From assembly GCA_030653935.1 (NCBI GenBank), contig JAURYL010000018.1, positions 1 through 64,000 of the forward strand: 64,000 nt of DNA, read 5' to 3'. The notes beneath the pieces are model-generated. The model made no database searches and was not told the origin of the DNA. It was given only the letters and a program-made list of their open reading frames with translations. The DNA comes from Pseudomonadota bacterium (GTDB taxonomy: Bacteria > Pseudomonadota > Gammaproteobacteria > Burkholderiales > Thiobacillaceae). A program made the translations under genes and the position numbers. Positions within the stretch are counted from its first letter, which is position 1, and each line of letters begins with the position of its first letter. Shown here in pieces: positions 44,984 to 53,630 of the stretch.

Positions 44984-46098
44984 AGCAGTTCCTGTATGGC
45001 TCGCAGCACCCGTGCTACCGTGATGGCCTCCAGGCACTCGCTGCGTTTGCTGCCGCCGCAGCCGTCCAGGCCGCAAGGCCGGCAGGTGTGTTCCGAGGTG
45101 ATGACCCGGCTGGTCACGCGCCAGGGGCCCCAGTCGAGTTCGCCGCTGGGGCCGAACAGCGCTACCACGGGGGTGGCGACGGCCGCTGCGATGTGCATGG
45201 GAGCGGAATCCACACCGACAAAGGCGCGCGCGCGGGCGATCAGGGCTGCCAGTTCCTTCAGGGATAGTTGCCCGGCCAGGCTGGGGGCGGGTCTGGCCAG
45301 GCGCGCCTGGATGCGGGCGATCATGTTTATTTCCTGGGCGTCCGGGCCGCTGGTGAACAGTACGGCATGACCGAGTTGCGCCAGTTGTTCGGCCAGGTCG
45401 GCCACCTTCTCTTCGCTCCAGCACTTGAATAGCCAGCGTGAGGTTGGGTGGATCAGGATGAAATTCCCCGTCGCCAGGCCCAGGCGTTGCAGATGGTCGA
45501 CGGCAATCTGTTCGGCGGCCGTACCGGGTACCAGGGTGAGGCGTTTGTCCTCCTCGTCGATGTGGATACCGAGGCAGCGCAGGGCATCCAGGTTGTTCTC
45601 GACCGTATGGCGGCGGTTGCGGTTCACGTTCTTGTATAGATGGGTGAAGCTGTTGCGATAGAACCTGCCGCCATAGTAGAGCCCTATGGATAGTGGTGGC
45701 CGCAGCAACCTGGCCAGTGCCGCGCCACGTGGGTTGGTTGTCAGGTGTACCAGCAGGTCGTAGTGGCGCGTCCGCAAGTCCTTGAGCAGCCGCCAGTCCT
45801 CCGCCAGGGAGGCGCGCCGCCGGGTGGTGTGCAAGCGGCTCAGCGCCGGATGCCCTTCCAGCATGTCCCGCGTATCGTGATACACCAGTGCATCGATCTC
45901 CGCTTCCGGCAGATGCCGTTTCAGCGCACCGAGCACCGGGCTGGCCAGCAGTACGTCGCCGTGGTGGCGCAGCTTGGTGACCAGCACGCGGCGGACTCGG
46001 CTGAGGTCCAGGGGGGCGTCGGGGCTCAATGGGAGGTCTGATGCATGAAAGGCCGCAAGTTTAGCAGTCCGCTCCTTGTTCGCACTGCCGTGATCCAC
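44980..46098 (-). CDS. waaQ: Heptosyltransferase III-like (WaaQ type)
   Basis: 372 residues, GT9 family, from a GTG at 46098; an internal start nearer the RVRRVLVTKLRHHGDVLLAS block (about residue 35) is possible. That block, FILIHPTSRWLFKCWSEEKV, VGVDSAPMHIAAAVATPVVA and the Cys-rich HTCRPCGLDGCGG end match putative lipopolysaccharide heptosyltransferase III. It should add a branch heptose to the inner core. It heads a minus-strand operon with a core glycosyltransferase and msbA. Confidence 0.88.
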   Translation of the reverse strand: MDHGSANKERTAKLAAFHASDLPLSPDAPLDLSRVRRVLVTKLRHHGDVLLASPVLGALKRHLPEAEIDALVYHDTRDMLEGHPALSRLHTTRRRASLAEDWRLLKDLRTRHYDLLVHLTTNPRGAALARLLRPPLSIGLYYGGRFYRNSFTHLYKNVNRNRRHTVENNLDALRCLGIHIDEEDKRLTLVPGTAAEQIAVDHLQRLGLATGNFILIHPTSRWLFKCWSEEKVADLAEQLAQLGHAVLFTSGPDAQEINMIARIQARLARPAPSLAGQLSLKELAALIARARAFVGVDSAPMHIAAAVATPVVALFGPSGELDWGPWRVTSRVITSEHTCRPCGLDGCGGSKRSECLEAITVARVLRAIQELL

Positions 46099-46198
46099 TG
46101 TGTGCCTGCAAATTAGAGGGCCGATGTGGCCTCAATATTTATCGATCCTTGCCGATAAGCTTCCTGTACCGTTTCTCCTATTCGCAGAGGCTATCCAG

Positions 46199-46978
46199 AT
46201 GCGCTATTTCGTCCGTCTTGTTCTGTTTCTCTCCGTTTTTTCCATGGGTTCGGCCCGGGCCGAGGCGCCGCGCGTCGACATGCTGATCTATTGCGGCATC
46301 ACCATGATCCGGCCGATGACAGAGATTGCGCGCGCGTTCGAGCAGCGCGAGGCGGTGAAAATCACCCTGGCGCAGGGCGGGTCGGAGGATTTGTATCAGA
46401 GCCTCAAGCGCAGCCGTGTGGGCGATCTTTACCTACCAGGGGAGCCGACCTATCGCAGCAAGTACCTGGGCGAGGGACTGCTGGGTGAGGTGGCGACCGT
46501 CGGATACAACCAGTTGGCATTGGTGGTGAAGAAGGGCAACCCCAGGCAAGTGAAGAGCGATCCGAAGGAATTGTTGCGTAGCGATCTGACCGTCATCATC
46601 GGCAACGCGGAATCAGGCAGCGTCGGCAAGGAAACCCGGGACGTGCTGGAAGCCGTCGGCCTCTATCAGAAGGTGCTGGATGCCGCCCTGTACCTGGCGC
46701 CCGATTCGCGGGTGCTCAGCAACGCCATGAGGAAGGGCGAGGCGGACGTCATTCTGAACTGGCGCGCCACCGCCTTCTTTCCGGACAACGTGGCGGTGGT
46801 CGATGTGGTTGATCTGAATTCCCGATTGGCGAAGCCGCAGGCGTTGTTGCTCAACATGCTGACCTTCTCCCGGAACAAGGACATGGCGCATCGCTTCATG
46901 GCGTTTACCGCCGGCGCGGAGGGGCAGGCCATTTTCCGCAAGTGGGGCTTCCTGGATAACCAGGCGCTGTCGCGCTGA
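46199..46978 (+). CDS. ModA-like periplasmic solute-binding protein
   Basis: 259 residues from the ATG at 46199 with GAGG upstream. It has a signal peptide (MRYFVRLVLFLSVFSMGSARAEA). The mature part begins VDMLIYCGITMIRPMTEIAR and continues AQGGSEDLYQSLKRSRVGDL and LRSDLTVIIGNAESGSVGKE, a class II binding-protein pattern of the molybdate/sulfate type. There are no ABC permease genes next to it. A hybrid histidine kinase follows 29 bases later, so it may serve as a ligand sensor rather than a transporter component. Confidence 0.82.
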   Translation: MRYFVRLVLFLSVFSMGSARAEAPRVDMLIYCGITMIRPMTEIARAFEQREAVKITLAQGGSEDLYQSLKRSRVGDLYLPGEPTYRSKYLGEGLLGEVATVGYNQLALVVKKGNPRQVKSDPKELLRSDLTVIIGNAESGSVGKETRDVLEAVGLYQKVLDAALYLAPDSRVLSNAMRKGEADVILNWRATAFFPDNVAVVDVVDLNSRLAKPQALLLNMLTFSRNKDMAHRFMAFTAGAEGQAIFRKWGFLDNQALSR

Positions 46979-47007
46979 CCAGGGCGTCGCGGGGGAATCC
47001 ACGCCAG

Positions 47008-49383
47008 ATGAAGTCCATTTCGCACCCCAACGTCGCTACGCCGGGCCAACCGGAAGAGATCGCCGCGTCCCGCTTTCTCTGGCTGATCGGCGTCTTTTTG
47101 GCAAGCCTGCTGCTGGTGGTCGGGCTCAAGGCGTTCTTCTCGAATCTCCATGACGAATTAGGCGCGCGCAGCGCCAATGAGCGCGCGCGCCTGTTCATTG
47201 GCGACGAAATCGTCCGCGCGATCCAGGAGGTGGAAAAGGACGTCTACCATATGACCACCCTGGCCGGTGACGCCGCCCAGGCGCGCAAGGAACAGGAAAT
47301 CCGAGACCACGTCAGCAAGCTTGAGCATGACCTGCATGTGCTTCAGGATGGCGGCTTGGTGAAGCGGGTGATCGACCTCAACATCGAGGGGCATGACCAG
47401 ATGTTGCGCGAGGTGCGCTACCAGCCGCCTGCTGACAAGCGCGGTTATGTCATGGAGTTGATCGAAATTGCTCCCCTGCTCGGACAGATCAATGAGCGCA
47501 GCCATGAACTCAGGTTGCTGCTCGGGCAACGTCAGGCGTTGCGGGACAGGCAGGACATGACCGGGTTTTTTACGTTGGAGCAGCGTATCACCCTGTTTCT
47601 CAAGCACTTGCCGCCGTATTTCCTGCGTCTGAACGAAAATGCGAACCGACTGTTCTTCGAGAGCAGCGAGCATTTGAACAAGTTGGAGAGCCAGCTTGAG
47701 CGCGAGCGTGAGCGTTATCAGCTCATGGAAAACCTGCTGGTGGTGCTGGTGATCGTGCTCGCCACCGTCGCCGGCGTGCTGTTCGCCAATCAGATCCGCG
47801 AATCCAACCGTCGTCTGCGACTGGCCTGGGAGGAAATGCGCGCAGCCAAGGAGGAGGCGGAACGGGCCAGCCGGGCAAAGTCGGAATTCGTTTCCCGCAT
47901 GAGCCATGAACTGCGCACGCCGATGAATGCCATCCTCGGCTTTGCGCAGTTGCTCGAAGGCGAAGACTTGAAAGCGGAACAGCGTGATTTCGTGAACGAA
48001 ATCAACCGCGCCGGCGTCCACCTGCTCGAACTGATCAACCAGGTGTTGGACTTGGCCAAAATCGAGGCGGGCGGGATGACCCTGGAGAACATCCCGTTCG
48101 ACCTGATGAAGACCCTCGACGAGGTCGCCACCATCGTCGCCGATCGCGCCCGGGCGCAAGGTCTGAGTCTGCGTTTCTTCGCTTCGCCGACCTTGCCGAC
48201 ACGCGTGATCGGCGATCCCACCCGGCTGCGTCAGGTGCTCATCAACCTGATTGGTAATGCCGTGAAATTCACTCATGAAGGTGGCATCGATCTCCGTGTC
48301 ACGATGACGGAAGATGGCGAGCGGATCGAATTCAGCGTCCAGGACAGTGGCATCGGTATGGACGCGGGCACCCTCGCGCGGTTGTTCAAGCCTTTCGCCC
48401 AGGCGGACGAATCGATCACTCGCAAGTATGGTGGTAGCGGCCTTGGTCTCATGATTTCACGCGATCTGGTACGCGCCATGTGTGGCAGCAGCGGTGGCGA
48501 TATCGAGGTGGACAGCACGCCGGGCGTGGGTAGCCGTTTCTGGTTCAGTCTGCCTGCGCGGCCGGATGCGGATGCACCCGCTCGGCCGTTGCCGCTGGCG
48601 GGTTATCGCGCCTTGATGACCTGCACCGAGGCGCATCAGGTCGAGGTGCTCGGCGCCCATCTGAGCGCACTTGGCGCCGAGGTTGTGGCGGCCTGCGGCC
48701 AGGAACTGATGCGGCAGGTGTTGGCGGAGGAACCTGAACGCCCCTGGGTGTTCATCGGCCAGCGCGATTGCCTGGCTACGTTGGAAACCATGCGGCGCCC
48801 GGGGGACAGCCGCGACATCCGCTTGCTGCTGGCGGGCGGCGGCGAGGCGGCGATGCCGACGCCGACCCTGTGCGATGCCGTGCTCGCGGAGCCCTTCACT
48901 TACAGCCGCTTGCTGGACATCGTCGACACCGTGCTACGGCGTCAACCCGCTGAAGCCTTGGCACCCGAGGCCGCGGTTTTGAGTGGCCATCTGCTGCTGG
49001 TGGAGGACAACCGCATCAATCAGATGGTTGCCGGTCGCATGCTCGCCAAACTCGGGCTCAGCCACGACTGCGCCGAGAATGGCCTGGTCGCGCTGGAACT
49101 GTTGCAGAAGGGGCGCTACGACCTGGTGTTGATGGACATGCAGATGCCGGAAATGGATGGCATCGAAGCGACCCGCGTGTTGCGCGCGCGTGAAGCCGAG
49201 ATGGGGAGCGCGCGCATCCCAATCATCGCCATGACCGCCAATGCGCTCAGTGAAGATCGTGACGCGTGCCTGGCGGCCGGCATGGACGACCATCTCGCCA
49301 AACCGGTGGAAATGGACAAACTGGCGGCGGTCATGACCCATTGGCTGGCTGAAGGTCGCCACCCGCGCGCGGCCCTAACTTGA
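47008..49383 (+). CDS. Membrane hybrid histidine kinase with degenerate and active receiver domains
   Basis: 791 residues. Helix 1 (about residues 25-48) and helix 2 (about 235-255) enclose a helical periplasmic sensor. The HisKA box SRMSHELRTPMNAILGFAQL gives His300. HATPase motifs are INLIGNAVKFTHEGG, SVQDSGIGMD and GGSGLGLMIS. A receiver-like segment (about 530-640) lacks the acidic phosphoacceptor set; the final receiver (about 655-775) has LLVEDNRINQM and LVLMDMQMPEMDG with the acceptor Asp near 710. No output regulator is encoded nearby. The preceding binding protein probably supplies the signal. Confidence 0.92.
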   Translation: MKSISHPNVATPGQPEEIAASRFLWLIGVFLASLLLVVGLKAFFSNLHDELGARSANERARLFIGDEIVRAIQEVEKDVYHMTTLAGDAAQARKEQEIRDHVSKLEHDLHVLQDGGLVKRVIDLNIEGHDQMLREVRYQPPADKRGYVMELIEIAPLLGQINERSHELRLLLGQRQALRDRQDMTGFFTLEQRITLFLKHLPPYFLRLNENANRLFFESSEHLNKLESQLERERERYQLMENLLVVLVIVLATVAGVLFANQIRESNRRLRLAWEEMRAAKEEAERASRAKSEFVSRMSHELRTPMNAILGFAQLLEGEDLKAEQRDFVNEINRAGVHLLELINQVLDLAKIEAGGMTLENIPFDLMKTLDEVATIVADRARAQGLSLRFFASPTLPTRVIGDPTRLRQVLINLIGNAVKFTHEGGIDLRVTMTEDGERIEFSVQDSGIGMDAGTLARLFKPFAQADESITRKYGGSGLGLMISRDLVRAMCGSSGGDIEVDSTPGVGSRFWFSLPARPDADAPARPLPLAGYRALMTCTEAHQVEVLGAHLSALGAEVVAACGQELMRQVLAEEPERPWVFIGQRDCLATLETMRRPGDSRDIRLLLAGGGEAAMPTPTLCDAVLAEPFTYSRLLDIVDTVLRRQPAEALAPEAAVLSGHLLLVEDNRINQMVAGRMLAKLGLSHDCAENGLVALELLQKGRYDLVLMDMQMPEMDGIEATRVLRAREAEMGSARIPIIAMTANALSEDRDACLAAGMDDHLAKPVEMDKLAAVMTHWLAEGRHPRAALT

Positions 49384-49395
49384 TCAACGCTCACA

Positions 49396-50349
49396 ATGCA
49401 CCCCACCCGACACCACGAACACGGCATTCACACCATCGACGCCGGCTATCTGCGGCCCGGTCTGGCATCCATCCACCTTGTCGCGCAGGCGGGGCATGCC
49501 GCGCTGATCGACACCGGCACGCAGCATTCCGTCCCGCACATCCTCGCCACCCTGGCGGAACTGGGGCTCGGTCCGGAGGCGGTCGATTATGTAATCGCCA
49601 CCCATGTCCACCTCGACCATGCCGGTGCCGCCGGTGCTTTGCTCGCGGTGTGTCCGAATGCACGGCTGGTGGTGCATCCCAAGGGGGCCCGCCACCTGAT
49701 TGACCCGGCCAAGCTGATCGCCGGTTCTACTGCTGTCTATGGTGAGTCGCTGTTTCGCGAGTTGTACGGCGAGATCGTCCCGGCACCCGCCGAGCGCGTC
49801 ATCGAAGCGGCTGACGGCCACACCATCGATTTCCATGGTCGCCTGCTGACCTTCATCGATACCCCCGGCCACGCCCGCCATCATTTCTGCATCCATGATG
49901 CCCTCAGCAACAGCCTCTTCACCGGCGATACCTTCGGCATTTCCTACCGGGAGTTTGACGTCGGCGATCCCGAAAGCACGCGGCCTTTCATCTTCCCCAC
50001 CACCACGCCGGTGCAGTTCGAGCCCGAGGCACTGCACGCCTCCATCGACCGGCTGCTGGCGCTGAATCCGACCGCCGCCTATCTGACCCACTATGGCCGC
50101 GTGACTAACCTGACGGCGCTGGCTGACGATCTGCACAAGTTGATCGACGAATTCACACGGCTGACCCGGGCGGTGGAAGAGGAAGGCGTCGCCCGCCATG
50201 GGGCGCTGAAATCCGCCATCGAACGCTGCTTGTTCGATGCCGCGCGCGCCCATGGCTGCACGATGGCCGAGGAACGAATGCGGGAGTTGCTGGCGGGTGA
50301 TGTGGAACTGAACACCCAAGGCCTGCTGGTCTGGCGGGATCGCTCGTAG
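49396..50349 (+). CDS. MBL-fold metallohydrolase
   Basis: 317 residues. The metal-binding motif THVHLDHAGAAG (HxHxDH) is at about residues 73-84, the second ligand in IDTPGHARHHFCIHD and the bridging Asp in SLFTGDTFGIS, so the di-metal centre is complete. The C-terminal half is helical. The substrate cannot be deduced; a glyoxalase II-like or lactonase-like ester hydrolase is possible. The TAG stop lies within the GTAGGAGG palindrome that follows. Confidence 0.85.
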   Translation: MHPTRHHEHGIHTIDAGYLRPGLASIHLVAQAGHAALIDTGTQHSVPHILATLAELGLGPEAVDYVIATHVHLDHAGAAGALLAVCPNARLVVHPKGARHLIDPAKLIAGSTAVYGESLFRELYGEIVPAPAERVIEAADGHTIDFHGRLLTFIDTPGHARHHFCIHDALSNSLFTGDTFGISYREFDVGDPESTRPFIFPTTTPVQFEPEALHASIDRLLALNPTAAYLTHYGRVTNLTALADDLHKLIDEFTRLTRAVEEEGVARHGALKSAIERCLFDAARAHGCTMAEERMRELLAGDVELNTQGLLVWRDRS

Positions 50350-50464
50350 GAGGCCCGCTTGCGGGCCGAACAGCGAGCCTGTAGCCCGAATGCAGCGCAG
50401 CGGAATCCGGGAGCTTACGTAACCACCAACTTCCCCGGATTCCGCTGCGCTGCATCCGGGCTAC
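50346..50464. repeat. Two palindromes: GTAGGAGGCCCGC hairpin and a 31-bp-arm inverted repeat
   Basis: The first hairpin (50346-50370) contains GGCCCGC/GCGGGCC and supplies the stop codon of the upstream gene. The second is an inverted repeat with 31-bp arms at 50381-50411 and 50434-50464 (GTAGCCCGAATGCAGCGCAG...), differing at one base between the arms. The latter family also occurs inside copA at 55529-55617. Confidence 0.85.
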
Positions 50465-50494
50465 GGGCTACGGGCGCTACGTGTCTCCTCCATG

Positions 50495-50524
50495 AAAAAG
50501 GCCGCGCATTGCGCGGCCTTTTTT
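50495..50524. terminator. Bidirectional rho-independent terminator
   Basis: AAAAAGGCCGCGCATTGCGCGGCCTTTTTT forms a perfect GGCCGCGC stem with a 2-base loop, with an A-run on one side and a T-run on the other. It works for both the plus-strand metallohydrolase and the minus-strand sodB, whose stop lies 17 bp away. Confidence 0.9.
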
Positions 50525-50540
50525 CGTTACCGGAGATCGT

Positions 50541-51125
50541 TCAGGCGAAATTCGCGCTGGCGAAGTCCCAGTTGACCAGGCTGGCCAGGAAGGTTTCCAC
50601 GAACTTGGGACGCATGTTGCGGTAGTCGATGTAGTAGGCGTGTTCCCACACGTCCACGCACAGCAGCGGCTTGTCGGCGGTGGTCAGGGGGGTGCCAGCG
50701 GCGCCCATGTTGACGATGTCGACGGAGCCGTCGGCCTTCTTCACCAGCCAGGTCCAGCCGGAACCGAAATTGCCCACGGCGCTGGTCTGGAAAGCCTTCT
50801 TGAACTCGTCCAGCGAACCCCACTTGGCATTGATCGCGTCAGCCAGGGCGCCAGCGGGAGCGCCGCCACCGTTCGGCTTCATGCAGCTCCAGAAGAAGGT
50901 GTGGTTGGAAACCTGGGCGGCGTTGTTGTAGATGCCGCCGGCGGGGGCGGTCTTGACGATGTCTTCGAGGGATTTGCTCTCGAAGTCGGTGCCCTTGATC
51001 AGGTTGTTCAGGTTGGTGACATAGGCCTGATGGTGCTTGGCGTAGTGGTAATCGAAGGTTTCGGCGCTCATGTGGGGCGCGAGGGCGTCTTTGGCGTAGG
51101 GCAGGGCGGGCAGTTGATGTTCCAT
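50541..51125 (-). CDS. sodB: Iron superoxide dismutase
   Basis: 194 residues. Metal ligands are the His in FDYHYAKHHQAYVTNLN, the His in QVSNHTFFWSCMKPNGG, and Asp/His in VDVWEHAYYIDYRNMRP. The NNAAQVSNHTFFW and GSGWTWLVKKADG blocks fit the Fe-type rather than Mn-type. It removes cytoplasmic superoxide. The gene is monocistronic, with its own terminator at 50495-50524; the upstream gap to 51412 holds only a repeat. Confidence 0.95.
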   Translation of the reverse strand: MEHQLPALPYAKDALAPHMSAETFDYHYAKHHQAYVTNLNNLIKGTDFESKSLEDIVKTAPAGGIYNNAAQVSNHTFFWSCMKPNGGGAPAGALADAINAKWGSLDEFKKAFQTSAVGNFGSGWTWLVKKADGSVDIVNMGAAGTPLTTADKPLLCVDVWEHAYYIDYRNMRPKFVETFLASLVNWDFASANFA

Positions 51126-51296
51126 GTGCTGTTTCTCCGTGATTAGTCAGTGTGTCTGCTTTCAAGACCGAGCAATTTTACGGGTGTGGCGGGGTTGCGG
51201 CAATAGTTGACTGAAACTATGGGTTATTTTGTTATAGGAGTCGAGTTTAGAGAGAGGCTAGATTTCAGCCCATCCTACCCACTGGTTTTAGCCGAC

Positions 51297-51376
51297 GTAG
51301 GGTGTGGTGAGTGTAGCGAACCGCACCTGCAACGCGACCGTGCTTGATGCGGTTCGCTGCGCTCACCACATCCTAC
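51297..51376. repeat. Inverted repeat with ~29-bp arms (GTAGGGTGTGGTGAG)
   Basis: GTAGGGTGTGGTGAGTGTAG... and its imperfect complement ...CGCTCACCACATCCTAC enclose a short loop. It lies between sodB and pbpC (gap 51126-51412) and carries the GTAG end shared with other palindromes of the window. No gene is seen in the gap. Confidence 0.75.
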
Positions 51377-51412
51377 GAACTACCGATAGGGGCGGTCATT
51401 GGTACTCTGAAC

Positions 51413-53626
51413 TCAACGCACCTCGAAGCGCACCTGATCCAGCACCCGACCTTCACTGTCCTTGAGGGAAAGCGTATGGCGACCGCGTTCTAACAACCAA
51501 TCCGCTGTCTCCAGCCGGGTTTCATCGAGTTGCCACCAGGCGCCGGCCGGGGCGTGGCTGGCCTGGAACAGCAGGCGCTGCCGTGACTGTGGCAGATCCG
51601 GGTCGAGCGCCAGGATGCCGTCGTCACCGGGATTGATGATTTCCGGGGGAGGGGTCGCCGCGTTCCAGGTGGCGCCGGCCGGCTCGCTGCCGGGCAGGAA
51701 CCATTCGCGCCGAGGTGCTTCGCCGGGTGGCTGGATGAGTTTGCGCGTCAGGCCCTTGGGTGGATCGGGCGGTAGAGAGGGGGGGTCGGCGTGCAAGCGC
51801 TGCATGATCGCCGCCCAGGCCGGGGCGGCGCCGCTGATGCCGGAAACATCGTGCATGGGCGCGCCGGAGAAATTGCCGATCCAGACGCCCACCGTGTAGC
51901 GCGACGAGAAACCGAGGCACCAGTTGTCGCGCATGTCCTTGCTGGTGCCGGTCTTCACCGCCGTCCAGAAGCGCGTGGCGAGCGGGTTTTCCAGGCCGAA
52001 GGTGACGGCGCGGGCCTGCCGGTCGGAGAGGATGTCGGCGATCAGAAATGCGGATTCGCGGCTTTGCACGCGCCGGGCGGCGGTCTGTTTCGTATCCGGC
52101 GTGAAGCGCGGCGGCGAGTAAACACCGCCGTTGGCCAGCGCGCGGTAGGCATTGGTCCCCTGTTCCAGGGTTACATCCAGGCTGCCCAGGGCGAGGGAGT
52201 AGCCGTAGAAATCGGCGTCTTCCGTCAGCCCGTCAAAGCCGAAACGCGCGAGCCGCGCGGCGAACGGTTCCAGGCCGACCAGCTTCAGGGTCTGCACGGC
52301 GGGAATGTTGAGCGAGCCGGCTAGGGAGGTACGCACACTGACCAGGCCGCGATGCACATGGTCATAGTTTTGCGGCGCGTACTGGCCGCCCGCCGTGGTG
52401 ATCGAAAGCGGTGCATCTTGCAGCGACGAAGCCGCGGTAAGCAGACCCTTTTCCAACACCAGACCGTAAAGAAAGGGTTTCAGCGTCGAACCGGCCTGAC
52501 GCGCCGCCCGCACCCCGTCGCTTTCGGGTGACACAGAAGTGCGCGCGCTGACGCTGGCATAGGCCAGCACTTCGCCGCTGGCGTTATCGAGCACCAGCGC
52601 GGCGGCATCACTCACCTCGCGCCCGGCCAGATGGGCAAGCTGCTGGTTGAGCGTGGCGATCACATGGCGTTGCAGGCCGGCGTCGAGACTGCTGCGGAGG
52701 TCTCTGCTCCCCCCTTTTTCAAAGGGGGGTTGGGTAAGCAGGGACTTGGCCGCCGTTTTTTGGCGGCTTAGTCCTTCGCTTAGGGGCTTCATCAGGGGAT
52801 TTGTACTTCCCAGAACGCGCCGCGCCAGATGCGGCGCCCAATTTGCCGCCGCGACGATGGGGTAGCGTCCGCTCAGGGTATTGAGCGTGAGCGCCTTGAG
52901 CGCGGCGCAATCCGCCATCCCCGGCCGGCCGGCCGCCAGCGCACACACCCGCTTTGCCACTTCGCCAGGCTTGGCGTTTGGGGCGCGGATCAGGGTTGCC
53001 AGAATCAGCGATTCGGCATCGCTCAAACCAGCGGGGCGCTTGTCGAACAGGCCACGCGCGGCGGCGTCGATGCCGGTCAGCTCGCCCCGTAACGGCGCCA
53101 GGTTGAGGTAAGCCTCCAGGATGTCGGCCTTGCTCCAGCTTTGTTCCAGCTCGCGCGCCGCCTGCATCTGTTGCCATTTCTCCGCCACGTCGCGGCGTCC
53201 GGCGCTGGCGCGATATTGCGCATCCAGCAGCGCGGCGAGCTGCATGGTCAGGGTGGAAGCGCCGCGTGGCTTCGCACTCAGCCAGTTGCTCAACGCCGCC
53301 TTGCCCGCCGCCAGCCAATCGACCCCAGCATGCTCGAAGAAGCGCCGATCTTCCGCGCGCAGGACGGCGGCGATCAGCGCGGGGGAAACCTCCGCCAGCG
53401 GGGTCCAGGCGGTGCGGCGGATACTCGGGTCGATACGAAGTTCCTGCAACAACTCGCCGTGGCGGTCGAGCAGGCGCACTTCCGAGGATTGCCAGGCCGC
53501 CTTGACCTGGGCAAAGGCGGGGAACGAGTCAGTCGGCGCCGCAAGAAGCGGAACCGAGAGCAGGACCAGGAGCAGGCCAACGAGCCGCCGGGCGGTGCGT
53601 TGGTATCGCGTTACCAGAGGAATAAT
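51413..53626 (-). CDS. pbpC: Penicillin-binding protein 1C, no conventional start codon at its natural N-terminus
   Basis: The coding frame holds the glycosyltransferase domain (RAEDRRFFEHAGVDWLAAGK, GASTLTMQLAALLD), the transpeptidase domain (AARQAGSTLKPFLYGL with SxxK, KTGTSKDMRDNW with KTG) and a C-terminal BiPBP_C-like domain (from about WFLPGSEPAG). A membrane anchor (TARRLVGLLLVLLSVPLLAA) lies upstream of the first GTG (53479), but no ATG, GTG or TTG precedes it in frame. Two ATT codons at 53626-53621 follow GGGGGTGAG, so an ATT start is possible. A dispersed repeat is inserted between the two catalytic domains. Confidence 0.85.
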   Translation of the reverse strand: MIPLVTRYQRTARRLVGLLLVLLSVPLLAAPTDSFPAFAQVKAAWQSSEVRLLDRHGELLQELRIDPSIRRTAWTPLAEVSPALIAAVLRAEDRRFFEHAGVDWLAAGKAALSNWLSAKPRGASTLTMQLAALLDAQYRASAGRRDVAEKWQQMQAARELEQSWSKADILEAYLNLAPLRGELTGIDAAARGLFDKRPAGLSDAESLILATLIRAPNAKPGEVAKRVCALAAGRPGMADCAALKALTLNTLSGRYPIVAAANWAPHLARRVLGSTNPLMKPLSEGLSRQKTAAKSLLTQPPFEKGGSRDLRSSLDAGLQRHVIATLNQQLAHLAGREVSDAAALVLDNASGEVLAYASVSARTSVSPESDGVRAARQAGSTLKPFLYGLVLEKGLLTAASSLQDAPLSITTAGGQYAPQNYDHVHRGLVSVRTSLAGSLNIPAVQTLKLVGLEPFAARLARFGFDGLTEDADFYGYSLALGSLDVTLEQGTNAYRALANGGVYSPPRFTPDTKQTAARRVQSRESAFLIADILSDRQARAVTFGLENPLATRFWTAVKTGTSKDMRDNWCLGFSSRYTVGVWIGNFSGAPMHDVSGISGAAPAWAAIMQRLHADPPSLPPDPPKGLTRKLIQPPGEAPRREWFLPGSEPAGATWNAATPPPEIINPGDDGILALDPDLPQSRQRLLFQASHAPAGAWWQLDETRLETADWLLERGRHTLSLKDSEGRVLDQVRFEVR
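52709..52806. repeat. C6T3/A3G6 repeat element inside pbpC
   Basis: A perfect hairpin CCCCCCTTT/AAAGGGGGG (52709-52717 and 52721-52729) is followed by sequence ending TAGGGGCTTCATCAGGGGAT, which also occurs after the same hairpin at 54800. The element keeps the reading frame open and adds a stretch containing LLTQPPFEKGGSRDL just before the transpeptidase domain. Confidence 0.8.
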
Positions 53627-53630
53627 CCGC

